From positions 1 to 64,000 of the forward strand of contig NZ_VLOG01000020.1 of NCBI RefSeq assembly GCF_007655305.1: 64,000 nt of DNA, written 5' to 3'. The DNA comes from Algoriphagus algorifonticola. GTDB lineage: Bacteria > Bacteroidota > Bacteroidia > Cytophagales > Cyclobacteriaceae. This document shows positions 19,010 through 27,818 of the stretch, in pieces. The notes beneath the pieces are model-generated. The model was given only the letters and a program-made list of their open reading frames with translations. It made no database searches and was not told the origin of the DNA. Position 1 is the stretch's first letter; every line of letters starts with the position of its first letter. The position numbers and the translations under genes are program-made.

Positions 19010-19353
19010 AGTTCATTTTCACAATTCAACAATCTCAACATTTTACAGCATCAAAGCCCACGACTTCGGAGTGCAGGGCTAAAGTCCCGGTTGTGATACA
19101 ACCGTACATCTTGCCGATTTCAGAGGACACAGGAAATCCCCACTGTTTTAAGAATTCCAGGGAGGCATTTTAAAGTCACGGGAGCTTTCCCAATGTCCAT
19201 GCAGGCATTTACAGGGGTGGCAATTGTTGGAAGTAAAGGGGGAAGTTTGAGCCTGTGTCACAAAAATAGGCAGGCAGGGTGTGATAAACCTATCCTGTAT
19301 AAATTCTAAACAGGCTGCTGATAGGGGAACAAGATGACAGTTCTGTTCAGATT
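19010..19353. other. Intergenic region, candidate oriT
   Basis: No credible gene is seen; a 72-codon minus frame (19148-19366) has unnatural composition. The region carries the perfect inverted repeat at 19088-19104 and GGGA/TCCC symmetry at about 19179-19190. Its place directly upstream of mobA is where oriT normally lies in these elements. Confidence 0.45.
19088..19104. promoter_or_regulatory. Inverted repeat, candidate oriT core
   Basis: CGGTTGT and ACAACCG form a perfect 7-bp inverted repeat around GAT. Relaxase recognition sites usually carry such a hairpin near the nick. No nick site can be assigned from sequence alone. Confidence 0.45.
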
Positions 19354-21024
19354 TTACCCAAAACAAAAATGAGGGAAGAGGTCGAAAACCACGTCAAAAG
19401 CATCTTCCGCCTGCACGGGGGAGCTGGCTTCCCACGACTCCAGTTTTTTCAGGAAAGTCTTCTTTTTATCCTTTTGGTGCAAAGTTTCCCATAATTCTGA
19501 CTGCTTTAAAGCAGATTCGATCCTTGCCCAATATTTTGGATAATACTCGATGGCGTTATTGGCGAAAGCTACCCAGTTATCATCACCGAAATGAAATCCG
19601 GTAACCCGCCCGAGATGAATGGATTCAAAGATAAGAAGCAGTTTAAAATGTTTGCTAACATCATCTACCAGTAACCTGTTAGTGAGCCTGTTGCAAAACT
19701 CGTACGACATCAGTCCGTCAGAACCCTGAATACCCATTTTCGCCTTGTATATTTCCCTGTCAGCTTCAGTAAGGTTATATCCACGTTTAAACAAAAGCTT
19801 TACCACAGTATCTCTATACGTATTTAAAGTAGAAATCACTTTTGTAAACAAAGATTCTCCGGAGGAAGCTGAACCTTGTACATCCAATTCAATCTCAGCG
19901 CACCTTAAAATGAAGATCAAAAAAAATGGCCCGATGGAAGCAGCTTCATCAACCCAACTAAAAAGCGGTGGAACCTTGTATCTCTCAGGGTTATTAAAAC
20001 CAAGGTAAACATTCAAAGCTTTGAGCTCATGTAGGTCCAGGCCTTCTATCTCATTTGTGACTTCGCTAAAATCAATAGCCCGGGCCTTTTTTAGTCTTTT
20101 AATTTCCTGGACTATGCCGGTAATCTTAACCTTGGTATTATTCTCACGCTGCTCCAATAACTTTTTCTCTCTTTCAAGCCGAGCTTCGTCTCTTTTGATT
20201 TTTTGTTGCTCTTCCAGTTCAGCTAACTGGCGGGAAAAATCGAAATAATAGGACTGCCAGGAAACCTCCTCAAACTTTAACTGGTGCAGGGATATAGATT
20301 TGTCCAGCCATTTGGATAACAGTTCATTGTCATCAGTCAGGAAAGAGAACTTATAATCGCATATCAACCTGAACTCCTGGACCGATTCATCCAGTTTGAA
20401 AAAATTCTGGTGGCTGGATAGGTATTTCAGGTCTTTTTCTTTCGTCCCCTGTTTCTTGACATCATAGGTATCCAATATCCAGATGAGATAGATACCATGT
20501 TTTCGATAAAAATTGTGCCTGCTTAGAATATACGCTAAAGAAAGTTCGGATAACTGGATTTCAAATACCAGTTCTTTTCCCTTAAACCGGCAATACACGT
20601 CAGGTTTACGACGACCGTCCTCCTTTACGATAAATTTGTTGTCAACTGCAACGGAACCCGATTCAACTCCGGGTACAGGCATTAACCGGTTTCCAATTTT
20701 CCATTTCAGTTCTTTGTGACGGTCACTTTCTTTTGCCGCCACAGCTCTTTCATATTCTTCCAGCTGATAATCTTCCAACTCATTGTCGGAGAGAAAACAG
20801 GGTTCATGATTAGCCTTATGCCTGAGGTAAACCCTGTCTAAACTGCTACGGGAAATATTCAGGTCCTGTCCACATTCAAGACATTCAAAACTTATTTCTT
20901 TCTCATGAAATAATTTCCGGTACCTGAAACCCTCCTTTGCTTCTTTGAAACATTCATCAGCAATTATTACTTCACCAGTCTCTTTAATTTTAGCTATGTT
21001 GATTGACCTGTTCAGCTTGACCAT
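19354..21024 (-). CDS. CoiA-like / DUF6035-type nuclease-fold protein
   Basis: A 556-aa protein. Residues ~45-75 contain a zinc-ribbon-like CxxC (FECLECGQDL) and a later Cys/His pair (RHKANHEPC). Residues ~105-185 resemble the PD-(D/E)XK core of CoiA-like proteins: KPDVYCRFKGKELVFEIQLS gives the D...ExQ pattern, followed by the IYLIWILD strand. A coiled coil covers ~270-310 (LEEQQKIKRDEARLEREKK). The helical C-terminal half is unknown. I assign it by the overall pattern, from memory of the family. It is likely a DNA-acting nuclease or a recombination or defence factor. It lies on the far side of the putative oriT from mobA, in its own transcription unit. Confidence 0.6.
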   Translation of the reverse strand: MVKLNRSINIAKIKETGEVIIADECFKEAKEGFRYRKLFHEKEISFECLECGQDLNISRSSLDRVYLRHKANHEPCFLSDNELEDYQLEEYERAVAAKESDRHKELKWKIGNRLMPVPGVESGSVAVDNKFIVKEDGRRKPDVYCRFKGKELVFEIQLSELSLAYILSRHNFYRKHGIYLIWILDTYDVKKQGTKEKDLKYLSSHQNFFKLDESVQEFRLICDYKFSFLTDDNELLSKWLDKSISLHQLKFEEVSWQSYYFDFSRQLAELEEQQKIKRDEARLEREKKLLEQRENNTKVKITGIVQEIKRLKKARAIDFSEVTNEIEGLDLHELKALNVYLGFNNPERYKVPPLFSWVDEAASIGPFFLIFILRCAEIELDVQGSASSGESLFTKVISTLNTYRDTVVKLLFKRGYNLTEADREIYKAKMGIQGSDGLMSYEFCNRLTNRLLVDDVSKHFKLLLIFESIHLGRVTGFHFGDDNWVAFANNAIEYYPKYWARIESALKQSELWETLHQKDKKKTFLKKLESWEASSPVQAEDAFDVVFDLFPHFCFG

Positions 21025-21157
21025 GACCTGGATTTAGGATTTAAAAACAGTCTGCTTTCTATCCCTGTGAACATCCTGTTTATTTTCTAAATAGGCTGTT
21101 TTTCACACCCTTCGTTACATTTGAAGATAAGATTCCTTGCTTAATAAAAAACATGTA

Positions 21158-21457
21158 ATGATGAACAATTCGAATTTAAACACCATCTATGAAACCCTGC
21201 TCAGTGTACCGGGTATGAACGACAACGTGAAAATTGACTTGAGAATCCCCAGGAAGACTGTCTTGCTATTTACGGAAGTTTTACGTGAAGGCCTGAACCA
21301 CCTGGGCAACAGCGACACTTATTGTCTGGCATCGGTACTAAAGGAAGAAGGAAATGAGGAAATCAAAACCATCATCACTGACAGCCTTGAAAAAGCAGGG
21401 CTAACTGCTCTGAGCGCAAAACTACTTGACTATTCCCGAAACGTACAGTCAAAATGA
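21158..21457 (+). CDS. Small hypothetical protein
   Basis: About 99 aa. The start is placed at the ATG at 21158 (a second ATG follows at once), not at the upstream TTG at 21137. It has a compact, mostly helical composition (VKIDLRIPRKTVLLFTEVL, LEKAGLTALSAKLLD). No domain is recognised. It is a single plus-strand gene between two minus-strand genes, ending convergently 9 bases from the Abi gene. The coding quality looks real, but the function is unknown. Confidence 0.6.
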   Translation: MMNNSNLNTIYETLLSVPGMNDNVKIDLRIPRKTVLLFTEVLREGLNHLGNSDTYCLASVLKEEGNEEIKTIITDSLEKAGLTALSAKLLDYSRNVQSK

Positions 21458-21466
21458 TCCGGGGTA

Positions 21467-22393
21467 TCAGCTTGTTGCTATTTCAATTTCACCATTGGTT
21501 GCAAGGTAAATGAGCGCAATTTCGGCTACAACTCCCACGTATAATTGAGCATAGGCGGACTCCAGTTTTTGAAAGTCCGCGGCTTTCCCATGTCCGGTAC
21601 CATAAGCGTTTCTGAGTTCTGCCACGCCCTGGACTATAGTGGAGATACCGCCAAGTATTTGTTTTATTGATTTTTCGGCTCCTGCGGGGTCACTGGCTGC
21701 TTTGGGTTTAAAATCCAGTGCTGCTGTAGTTGCTTTTAAAAGCTGGGGTAATGTCCAGCATTTATCTATAGGAACAGACTTGTTTTGAAGTATAGACTTA
21801 CAAATAGTTTCGAGTAACTCCTTACCGGTTCCCAATGCAAGATCAGTATCCGAATGAACAGCTTGATTCATTTGTTTGATTTTCCCGTTCACATATTCTG
21901 TGTCCAGGTACTTTTTTATAGCAATGGCTTTAGCGGCGAGATCAGATTGACCCTGTGTAACCAGTCTTGCTTCAAAGATGGGCACTCCCGACTTTTCATC
22001 AGCTTTATAAAACTCATAGCCATCCTTAGCCAGGTATTGATTATAAATGGCAACCATTTCTTCGGTTCTCCCATCCTGTGGCCTTACTGCCGGGTTGAGC
22101 GTTTCCCTTAGAAACCTGAGATAGGTCAAGTCATCGCAATGCATTAAATTAAATCGGTTATCCGTGAAGACCCAGTCCGGCTCCCAATCCGAATTTCTGT
22201 CTACATGTTGCTGAATATCTTTATAAGCATTATTGTATTCAGACCTATAATCAGTAGACGGCATTTTTGACAAATTATAAAGCCTGTTCAAAAAATCCGA
22301 TTCCTTTAAACGGCCATGGTACCAAAGCTTGGTTGATGTTAATTCATCCGCAATATTTCGTCTGGTAATTGTGGTGATTTTATTCTTACTCAT
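21467..22393 (-). CDS. Abortive infection family protein (Abi C-terminal, HEPN-like)
   Basis: A 308-aa protein. The C-terminal ~125 residues fit the Abi C-terminal domain seen in many phage-exclusion proteins: TGKELLETICKSIL, TLPQLLKATTAAL and then ELRNAYGTGHGK. Arg261-Asn and His268 give the R-N-x5-H signature of HEPN ribonucleases, so RNA cleavage on phage infection is a reasonable role. The N-terminal half is unassigned. It is next to Hachiman but separated by a 480-base repeat-bearing gap, so it is probably an independent defence gene. Confidence 0.72.
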   Translation of the reverse strand: MSKNKITTITRRNIADELTSTKLWYHGRLKESDFLNRLYNLSKMPSTDYRSEYNNAYKDIQQHVDRNSDWEPDWVFTDNRFNLMHCDDLTYLRFLRETLNPAVRPQDGRTEEMVAIYNQYLAKDGYEFYKADEKSGVPIFEARLVTQGQSDLAAKAIAIKKYLDTEYVNGKIKQMNQAVHSDTDLALGTGKELLETICKSILQNKSVPIDKCWTLPQLLKATTAALDFKPKAASDPAGAEKSIKQILGGISTIVQGVAELRNAYGTGHGKAADFQKLESAYAQLYVGVVAEIALIYLATNGEIEIATS

Positions 22394-22515
22394 TCAATTG
22401 GTAGATTTTTATTTACTAAAGTGCAATTTATTTCGTTTTACTCAGTCATTGGTATTGATTAGTACTGTAAGCTTCAAAAAAATTGGAGAGTTAAGGGCGA
22501 ATTACTAAAAAACGC

Positions 22516-22637
22516 AGCCTGTTGCTCAAAATGCCATTCGGGTTTCAGAAAGGATGGGAGCAGCATTTTGAGCAAGTGGCTGAACCGATGGTTTCCCACC
22601 TGCCTGTTCCTGCGGCACGCGGAAGGGGCAGGCGTTT
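22516..22637. repeat. Divergent member of the structured repeat family
   Basis: It opens with a 13-bp perfect inverted repeat, TTGCTCAAAATGC (22522-22534) against GCATTTTGAGCAA (22563-22575), then GTGGCTGAACCG and a second imperfect hairpin (GCCTGTTCC...GGAAGGGGCAGGC). It has the same architecture as the unit at 22684-22801, with a different stem sequence. Confidence 0.6.
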
Positions 22638-22683
22638 CAAAATTTCTGGAATAATTATTTCATCTGGAGAAAACCAAACAATA

Positions 22684-22801
22684 AACTCCAGCCTCTTGCT
22701 GGAAATGCCTGGCAGCATCATGAATATTGATTTCATTTTCCCGCATGTGGCTGAACCGTTGAATGCGAGCAGCCTGTTCCGAAGGATGAGGAAGGGGCTG
22801 C
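22684..22801. repeat. 118-bp direct repeat, left copy (Hachiman boundary)
   Basis: Nearly identical to 26577-26695. I count one single-base indel and two substitutions. The 3' part folds as GCAGCC-TTCC against GGAA-GGCTGC around a 9-base loop. It ends 75 bases beyond the stop codon of hamB. Confidence 0.9.
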
Positions 22802-22875
22802 TTTCCATTGCGAATTTCAGTTTCAACTTTGAGGTTGATTTGAATTATTATTTAAGCCAATTGTTAATCTGTGAT

Positions 22876-25449
22876 TTAGAACAGAATAGAACTTATTTCA
22901 TCAAATTCTATCTCTTCTTTACTAAGCCTGCCTTTTAGTTTTATAATGTTGATTTCAATCAGTTTATCACCATCAATCTTTAAGCAGTCTTTAAATTTTT
23001 TGAATATATAGTCTGCTGAGTGCCTTGATAAACCATAATTTTGCAATGCAATTACAATTGAGTTTTGAGTCCCATACTCTAAAAATGTTGCCCAGTTGAC
23101 ACCTGCATTTTCCTCTCCTAATATTTCGACAAGCATTGCATAGTAGTTATTGAAGTACTTTTCAAATAGGAATCTTAAAACACTTTCAATGTCATCAATG
23201 ATGTTTCCTATCAGGACATTAATATGATGTTTACTATTGTCGAATACTTCATAAGACGGTTTGCCGTTTTTATAACCTACCATTAATTTGCTTCCTTTGC
23301 GATTGCAATAAGCGATAGATTCATTGATGATTTGGCTTAACGGAATGCCATTTATCCATTGGTTCATGAGAACAGCATAATAGTCAAGTTGGTGTTGAGA
23401 TTTAAACTTCTTTTCCTCTGTTGCCCAATGGAACATTGTGTAGAATTTATGAAGCCACTCTTGGCATATTTCGTATGTCACCCGACTTGGCAATTTTATT
23501 GCTGCTGGATTCTTGGCCTGCTTTTTTAAAGCAATGAAAATCTCATTCTGTATTTTGAGTTTGATTGAATTGTTGGTATTTAGGACCGTTGAAGGAACTT
23601 CAATTTCTCCGTTTTTCTTTTTTGCTAATTCAATTATTGACTCCTTATTGTCGGCAATCAGCTTTTTTATAATTTCACTGTTGTAACTGGCTCGTTCAAT
23701 TTCAAGTGTGTCAATGCTTATGATATTGGCTATGTATTCCAATATCTCTTTCATGGTTTCCGTTTCGCCTTTTATATCAGGGTTTTCATTCAGGATTTGC
23801 TCAATCTTCTTTAACTTATTGTCAATGTAGTTTTCAACGGAAGGATTGAGTTTTATTTCTGCATCACCTTCTAACAAGGCTTCATGTTTCTTCCAGTCTT
23901 TGTCTGTTTCTTTTAGGCAAATAATATTTCCCGAAAGTTCATGTTTAAGTCGCCCAGCACGCCCTGCAAGATTCCAAAAGTCTATTGGTTGAAAGGTATT
24001 TCTTCCGTTTTTATTGTTCAGAATGAATACATTCTTGGCTGGTAAATTCACGCCTTCCAACAGTGTTGATGTGCAAAAAACATAATTGATCTCTCTTTCC
24101 TTAAAAAGCCCTTCAACTTTGTTTCTGATAATTTGAGGTAAATTGCCAAAGTGATAGCCAATTCCTCTATCCAGAAATTCTCCCAAGTAGTAATCCTTGT
24201 GAATATAAGCTCTGATTTGTCGAATTACCTTTTTTACATTTTTGGAAACAGCAACCTGTTTATTCTGATTTTGCTCAAAAAGTTTGGCTGCTTTATCAAC
24301 GGCATCAAATCTTGAACTGCAATACACAATGTTGCTTTCTTTCCAGCCAATTTCAACAAGTAAATCATAAATCGTTTCTGCCTTTGTTACTATTTTAGGT
24401 TCAAATAAATAGTTGCCATTATCTAAATAATGTGTGACCTTCTTTTCAACCAAGTCTACAAAGAACAGATTTTGAGAAACGGGTGTTTCAATCGTTCTGA
24501 AAAACATCTTTTCATCTTTCTTGAAAAGTTTAAGGAAAACTTCAGGATTTGAAACATTAGGAGATGAAAAGTATAAATTCAAGTTAGGGTTTCTCCTTAA
24601 TGCTTTAGAAATGGCTGAATAAGCTGTTACTGCCCGAGCGTCCTTTTCTGCTGCAAGTTTATGGGCTTCATCTACAAATAAATAGGCAATAGAAGGATTT
24701 TTCTTTTGCGACAAATAGCTCAAAAGCCGTTCAGGTGTAAGCACAAAAATGTAGTGCTGTTGTGTTGAAGGTAATTCTGAGACATTGGAATTGGTAATTA
24801 CGGAGTATTGGTAATGTTCCAATACATCTTTCAATTCTTTGTTCAAGTCTATTGAAAACTGATTAATCAATGCCCTGGTCGGAACCATGATGACAATATT
24901 TTCAGGTGGTTTATTACCAACTACCTTTCTAATAAACGACTTAATGATGAACGATTTACCCATTGAGGTAGGGCCTGAAAAGCTAAAATGCTTCGAACCG
25001 CTTATCTTCTTGTAAAGCTCAAATTGAGAGTCAGTAAAAATTAAATCCTCAGTATCGGGAACAGCTTGAATAAATTCCTTCACTTTCTTTTCAAGTTCTC
25101 TGTCAAAGGGTAATTCAGAACTATTGTTTTCATTTCTTAAAAAATCAATTCCGGGAAAGTTGCCCAATTTTGCTAATACCGAATGAGAAAATGTCTGAAA
25201 GTAAGGATTTGTATTATAATCTTCATTCAGCAGTGTAATCAGTTGGTAGGCTTTATTTCTCGCTTTTGGATTTTTGGAATTAGAAAGTATATCGGCAAAG
25301 CGCAAAGTGTCATTTAGTTCTTTTTCAGTCAACTTTATGCTTCTTCCGTTTTCTGAAAACAAGTTATTGGCCAATAATTTAGCAGCTTTATTATTGAGTG
25401 AAATAAAGTATTCATCCTGTAAAACTTCATTGGCTAAACGTTCTATCAT
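22876..25449 (-). CDS. hamB: Hachiman helicase HamB
   Basis: An 857-aa superfamily 2 helicase. Walker A is GPTSMGKS (159-166), motif II is VDEAH (DEAH 260-263), motif III is SSP in place of SAT, and motif VI is NLAGRAGRL. In between lies STLLEGVNLPAKNVFI, the Ski2/HamB-like motif V region. In Hachiman, HamB is an ATPase that surveys DNA and holds the HamA nuclease inactive until it meets aberrant DNA. The start codon overlaps the hamA stop by ATGA, so hamA and hamB are one coupled unit. The gene is AT-richer than the mobilisation genes, consistent with transfer. Both genes are complete. Confidence 0.88.
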   Translation of the reverse strand: MIERLANEVLQDEYFISLNNKAAKLLANNLFSENGRSIKLTEKELNDTLRFADILSNSKNPKARNKAYQLITLLNEDYNTNPYFQTFSHSVLAKLGNFPGIDFLRNENNSSELPFDRELEKKVKEFIQAVPDTEDLIFTDSQFELYKKISGSKHFSFSGPTSMGKSFIIKSFIRKVVGNKPPENIVIMVPTRALINQFSIDLNKELKDVLEHYQYSVITNSNVSELPSTQQHYIFVLTPERLLSYLSQKKNPSIAYLFVDEAHKLAAEKDARAVTAYSAISKALRRNPNLNLYFSSPNVSNPEVFLKLFKKDEKMFFRTIETPVSQNLFFVDLVEKKVTHYLDNGNYLFEPKIVTKAETIYDLLVEIGWKESNIVYCSSRFDAVDKAAKLFEQNQNKQVAVSKNVKKVIRQIRAYIHKDYYLGEFLDRGIGYHFGNLPQIIRNKVEGLFKEREINYVFCTSTLLEGVNLPAKNVFILNNKNGRNTFQPIDFWNLAGRAGRLKHELSGNIICLKETDKDWKKHEALLEGDAEIKLNPSVENYIDNKLKKIEQILNENPDIKGETETMKEILEYIANIISIDTLEIERASYNSEIIKKLIADNKESIIELAKKKNGEIEVPSTVLNTNNSIKLKIQNEIFIALKKQAKNPAAIKLPSRVTYEICQEWLHKFYTMFHWATEEKKFKSQHQLDYYAVLMNQWINGIPLSQIINESIAYCNRKGSKLMVGYKNGKPSYEVFDNSKHHINVLIGNIIDDIESVLRFLFEKYFNNYYAMLVEILGEENAGVNWATFLEYGTQNSIVIALQNYGLSRHSADYIFKKFKDCLKIDGDKLIEINIIKLKGRLSKEEIEFDEISSILF

Positions 25450-26357
25450 TCTTCTGCTCGTGTAATTTTCTTGATGATTTCTTTTCGTGTTTCATCCAAT
25501 TTCATAAAGGGAAAAACATAAACATAAAACGTGTAGCTGTATAGCTCGTACTCTTCAATCTTCTTTTTAATGTGTTTCATTTTGCCTTCTACTTCTGCTT
25601 TTATTTGGGATCTGAGCAGAGCCAAAAACTCCTGGTTGTTCAATCGCTTTACTTCATCCGTTGGGTCAATCTCAAATCCTGCGAAAATGGCAAAGGCGTT
25701 GTTCTTAATAACAGGGTCTGTATCGTTTGCCTTTGGCATTATAACCGATTTCAAGAATTGGTACAGGTCTTCGTCAAACGCTTCTTTGCACAACTGCGAA
25801 TTAATTAAGCCGATTTCATCTTGAAGGTTATTCTTTTTCCTCGTCAAAAAATCGTGTATTGATTTAAAAGCATGGGAAATAGATGTAGTTAAATTTTGTT
25901 CCAGTTTGGATTCGCCAAAAATTAGTTGGTAGTTTTTAGGTGCTAATTCAAGCAGGTGTATTCCGTCTGAACCTTTGGCATAATCGTTTGATGAAAGCTT
26001 GATTTCTAATTTAGTTAGGATTTTAGGTGCTTTCAGATGCGATTCAAGGAAGCAAAATAAAAGTAATTCGCCTGCCTCACCATCATTCTGACTATAATCT
26101 CTGAACTTTGACGCTGCTTTGGCATATAACTCACCATATCTTTTATCCTTTTCGAAATCGCAAATCTCCTTTCTTGATAAAGAAAATGAAATAAAATGAT
26201 TTCGTAAATTATTAACTAACTCGGGATAACAAAACTGGTTGTTCTCTATTTTAAGAATATGCAAATTGAGTTTAGAATGAGTATCTGGGATTTCACATTC
26301 AATCTCCTGGTAAAAAAGTTCTAAGAATTTTTCGTTAATGCTCGGTTTAAAATCCAC
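25446..26357 (-). CDS. hamA: Hachiman nuclease HamA (DUF1837)
   Basis: A 303-aa protein. The DUF1837 signature is clear: GEAGELLLFCFLESHL (residues ~93-107), LEIKLSSNDYAKGSDGIHLL (Asp131 at the GSDG) and FGESKLEQ (Glu149, Lys151). Together these form a PD-(D/E)XK-type nuclease site. In characterised Hachiman systems HamA is the effector nuclease released by HamB, degrading DNA and stopping phage growth. It is the first gene of the two-gene operon, with a repeat-rich stretch upstream instead of a visible regulator gene. Confidence 0.88.
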   Translation of the reverse strand: MDFKPSINEKFLELFYQEIECEIPDTHSKLNLHILKIENNQFCYPELVNNLRNHFISFSLSRKEICDFEKDKRYGELYAKAASKFRDYSQNDGEAGELLLFCFLESHLKAPKILTKLEIKLSSNDYAKGSDGIHLLELAPKNYQLIFGESKLEQNLTTSISHAFKSIHDFLTRKKNNLQDEIGLINSQLCKEAFDEDLYQFLKSVIMPKANDTDPVIKNNAFAIFAGFEIDPTDEVKRLNNQEFLALLRSQIKAEVEGKMKHIKKKIEEYELYSYTFYVYVFPFMKLDETRKEIIKKITRAEE

Positions 26358-26707
26358 AATGATGAATTTGCTATTTAGACCATGTCAAGATATAAAAAAA
26401 TATTGTCTTGTTAACAGTCGAAGTTTCAAGCCTTTCATGAGCAATAGCGTTTCCCTTCTCCCAAACGAGAGATTTATCCTGAAATTTCTACGCCTTCCTG
26501 TTCCTATTGAAGAGGAAAGCGCAGGCGGTTAAAAACTCTAAAGGAACATACATTATCAAAGGAAAACTTGACTATCAACTCCAGCCTCTTGCTGGAAAAT
26601 GCCTGGCAGCATCATGAATATTGATTTCATTTTCCCGCATGTGGCTGAACCGCTGAATGCGAGCAGCCTGTTCCGAAGAATGAGGAAGGGGCTGCGAGCC
26701 GCCGATT
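26358..26707. other. Repeat-bearing intergenic region right of Hachiman
   Basis: It holds the promoter region of hamA, a degenerate hairpin related to the repeat family at about 26500-26530 (CGCCT...TTCCT/AGGAA...AGGCG) and the right 118-bp copy at 26577-26695. As on the left side, about 46 bases separate the degenerate member from the conserved copy. No gene seen. Confidence 0.55.
26577..26695. repeat. 118-bp direct repeat, right copy (Hachiman boundary)
   Basis: Same orientation as 22684-22801 and about 97% identical by eye (an extra A, T to C, G to A). The pair encloses hamA and hamB and nothing else. It ends 12 bases before the stop of the 95-aa membrane protein gene. Confidence 0.9.
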
Positions 26708-26995
26708 TTATCGGCTGTCCCCAGTTTGTTCTATGGGTACTTTGTCCCTGTTTCTTTCTACCAGTTTCTTATCGGTCCAAAGCATGAGTAAAATCACCAG
26801 CCCTGAGACCAGCATCAGGATGCTGATCCATTTACCTGCTTTTTCAAGGCTTCCCGTTACTACTGCCTTTTCAAAGCTATTGTAATGCTGCAATCCACCC
26901 ACACCCCTGCGGTTAAACCTTCTCCTGGCTATAAAGTACTGGATGACCAAAGCTGCGACTATCAGTATCCAGGCATAAAGCTTCATTCTTTCCAT
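26708..26995 (-). CDS. Small two-helix membrane protein at the end of the PRTRC operon
   Basis: A 95-aa protein with two hydrophobic helices (YAWILIVAALVIQYFIA near residues 7-23 and WISILMLVSGLVILLMLW near 56-73), separated by a basic loop (RRRFNRRG). No enzymatic motif. Similar small proteins occur beside PRTRC genes in Bacteroidetes and are sometimes auto-labelled as transporter permeases, which nothing here supports. It is 19 bases downstream of the ThiF gene, so probably cotranscribed. Function unknown. Confidence 0.65.
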   Translation of the reverse strand: MERMKLYAWILIVAALVIQYFIARRRFNRRGVGGLQHYNSFEKAVVTGSLEKAGKWISILMLVSGLVILLMLWTDKKLVERNRDKVPIEQTGDSR

Positions 26996-27014
26996 AGTTC
27001 AAAAATTAATTAAG

Positions 27015-27818
27015 CTAGGTTATCTTAAGCGGTTGCGACCTGAAGTCCTTTAAATTTAGGAAAAATCCTCTGTTGAAAATCATCCCTTCACGGAATAGTT
27101 GCCACAGCAGTGAAGCCCCCATCTGCGCCAATGTAGAGTTGATAAACAAATCCTGCTTCGCCAACGCCTCTGCCATAGAACAGCTTGGCATATCATCGCC
27201 ATCGGCTTCGTCCAGTAATTGCTTAAATTCCTCTGTAACCAACGGCAGTTCACTAACGGGACTGTACTTTTTGGAGGGAGGCTGTTCCACTTTACCGATA
27301 GTGGATAGTATTACCTGCCCTGTATATTGCCGGTTCCCGAAATCCATCCAGTATATGGGCTGGTGAACCTGCCTGTTCTCACCTGTCGTCCTTGACTTCA
27401 ATACTTCCGCAACCTTGTATCTGGTTTCCACACTATCCACACAACTCAGGGTAATAGAGGAGTCACAGTGCGTGTCCCTTCCATACCGTGACGATATGGC
27501 TTTCCAGTCTGTCCCGAAAAAACGGTTAATGCGGTTTACCAGTACGACGGCTTTGTTCCTGCCGATTTCCGCATCAGCAAACAACTGCCTCCCCTTGTTG
27601 GCTTCTGTCACGGTATCATCATCGAATACGTTTACCTGTAGCCCCGTATGACCGAGCGCCAGCAGGGAAACGTGCATACGTGCGAGGCATGTCAATACCT
27701 GTGAGCCTGTCCCCCCGCAGCCTATGAGGTTCAATGTTACTGGATTGGTGGGGTTCAGCAGGTATGGGTGCGTGAAATGCGCCGCCTGTTTTACCGTCTT
27801 TGTCATGCTATGCTTCAT
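27015..27818 (-). CDS. PRTRC system ThiF-family protein
   Basis: A 267-aa E1/ThiF-like adenylating protein. The nucleotide-binding loop is LIGCGGTGSQVLTCLARMH (residues ~31-49), followed by the acidic strand VNVFDDDTVTEANKGRQLF and the conserved N-K-A region typical of ThiF/MoeB/HesA. The order B then ThiF at the end of a PRTRC operon is characteristic. The usual partner ubiquitin-like substrate is not established for PRTRC. It overlaps the B gene by ATGA (translational coupling). Confidence 0.88.
   Translation of the reverse strand: MKHSMTKTVKQAAHFTHPYLLNPTNPVTLNLIGCGGTGSQVLTCLARMHVSLLALGHTGLQVNVFDDDTVTEANKGRQLFADAEIGRNKAVVLVNRINRFFGTDWKAISSRYGRDTHCDSSITLSCVDSVETRYKVAEVLKSRTTGENRQVHQPIYWMDFGNRQYTGQVILSTIGKVEQPPSKKYSPVSELPLVTEEFKQLLDEADGDDMPSCSMAEALAKQDLFINSTLAQMGASLLWQLFREGMIFNRGFFLNLKDFRSQPLKIT

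Larger units (their letters stand above)
22394..22875. other. Repeat-bearing intergenic region left of Hachiman
   Basis: Non-coding. It contains two consecutive members of one structured repeat family, at about 22516-22637 and 22684-22801. Their shared skeleton is a GCCTxTTGCT start, GTGGCTGAACCG in the middle, then GCCTGTTCC and GGAAGGGGC forming a closing hairpin. Open frames crossing it on either strand are by-products of the repeats. Confidence 0.6.

Noticed and set aside
19148-19366. 72-codon minus-strand ORF in the oriT region
   Set aside because: Composition is poor, it overlaps the 3' end of the CoiA-like gene and lies in the candidate oriT; no family recognised.
22522-22938. 138-codon plus-strand ORF over the left repeats
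   Set aside because: It runs through the structured repeats, its translation recurs from the right repeat copy (26599-26787), and it overlaps the end of hamB; it is a by-product of the repeat sequence.
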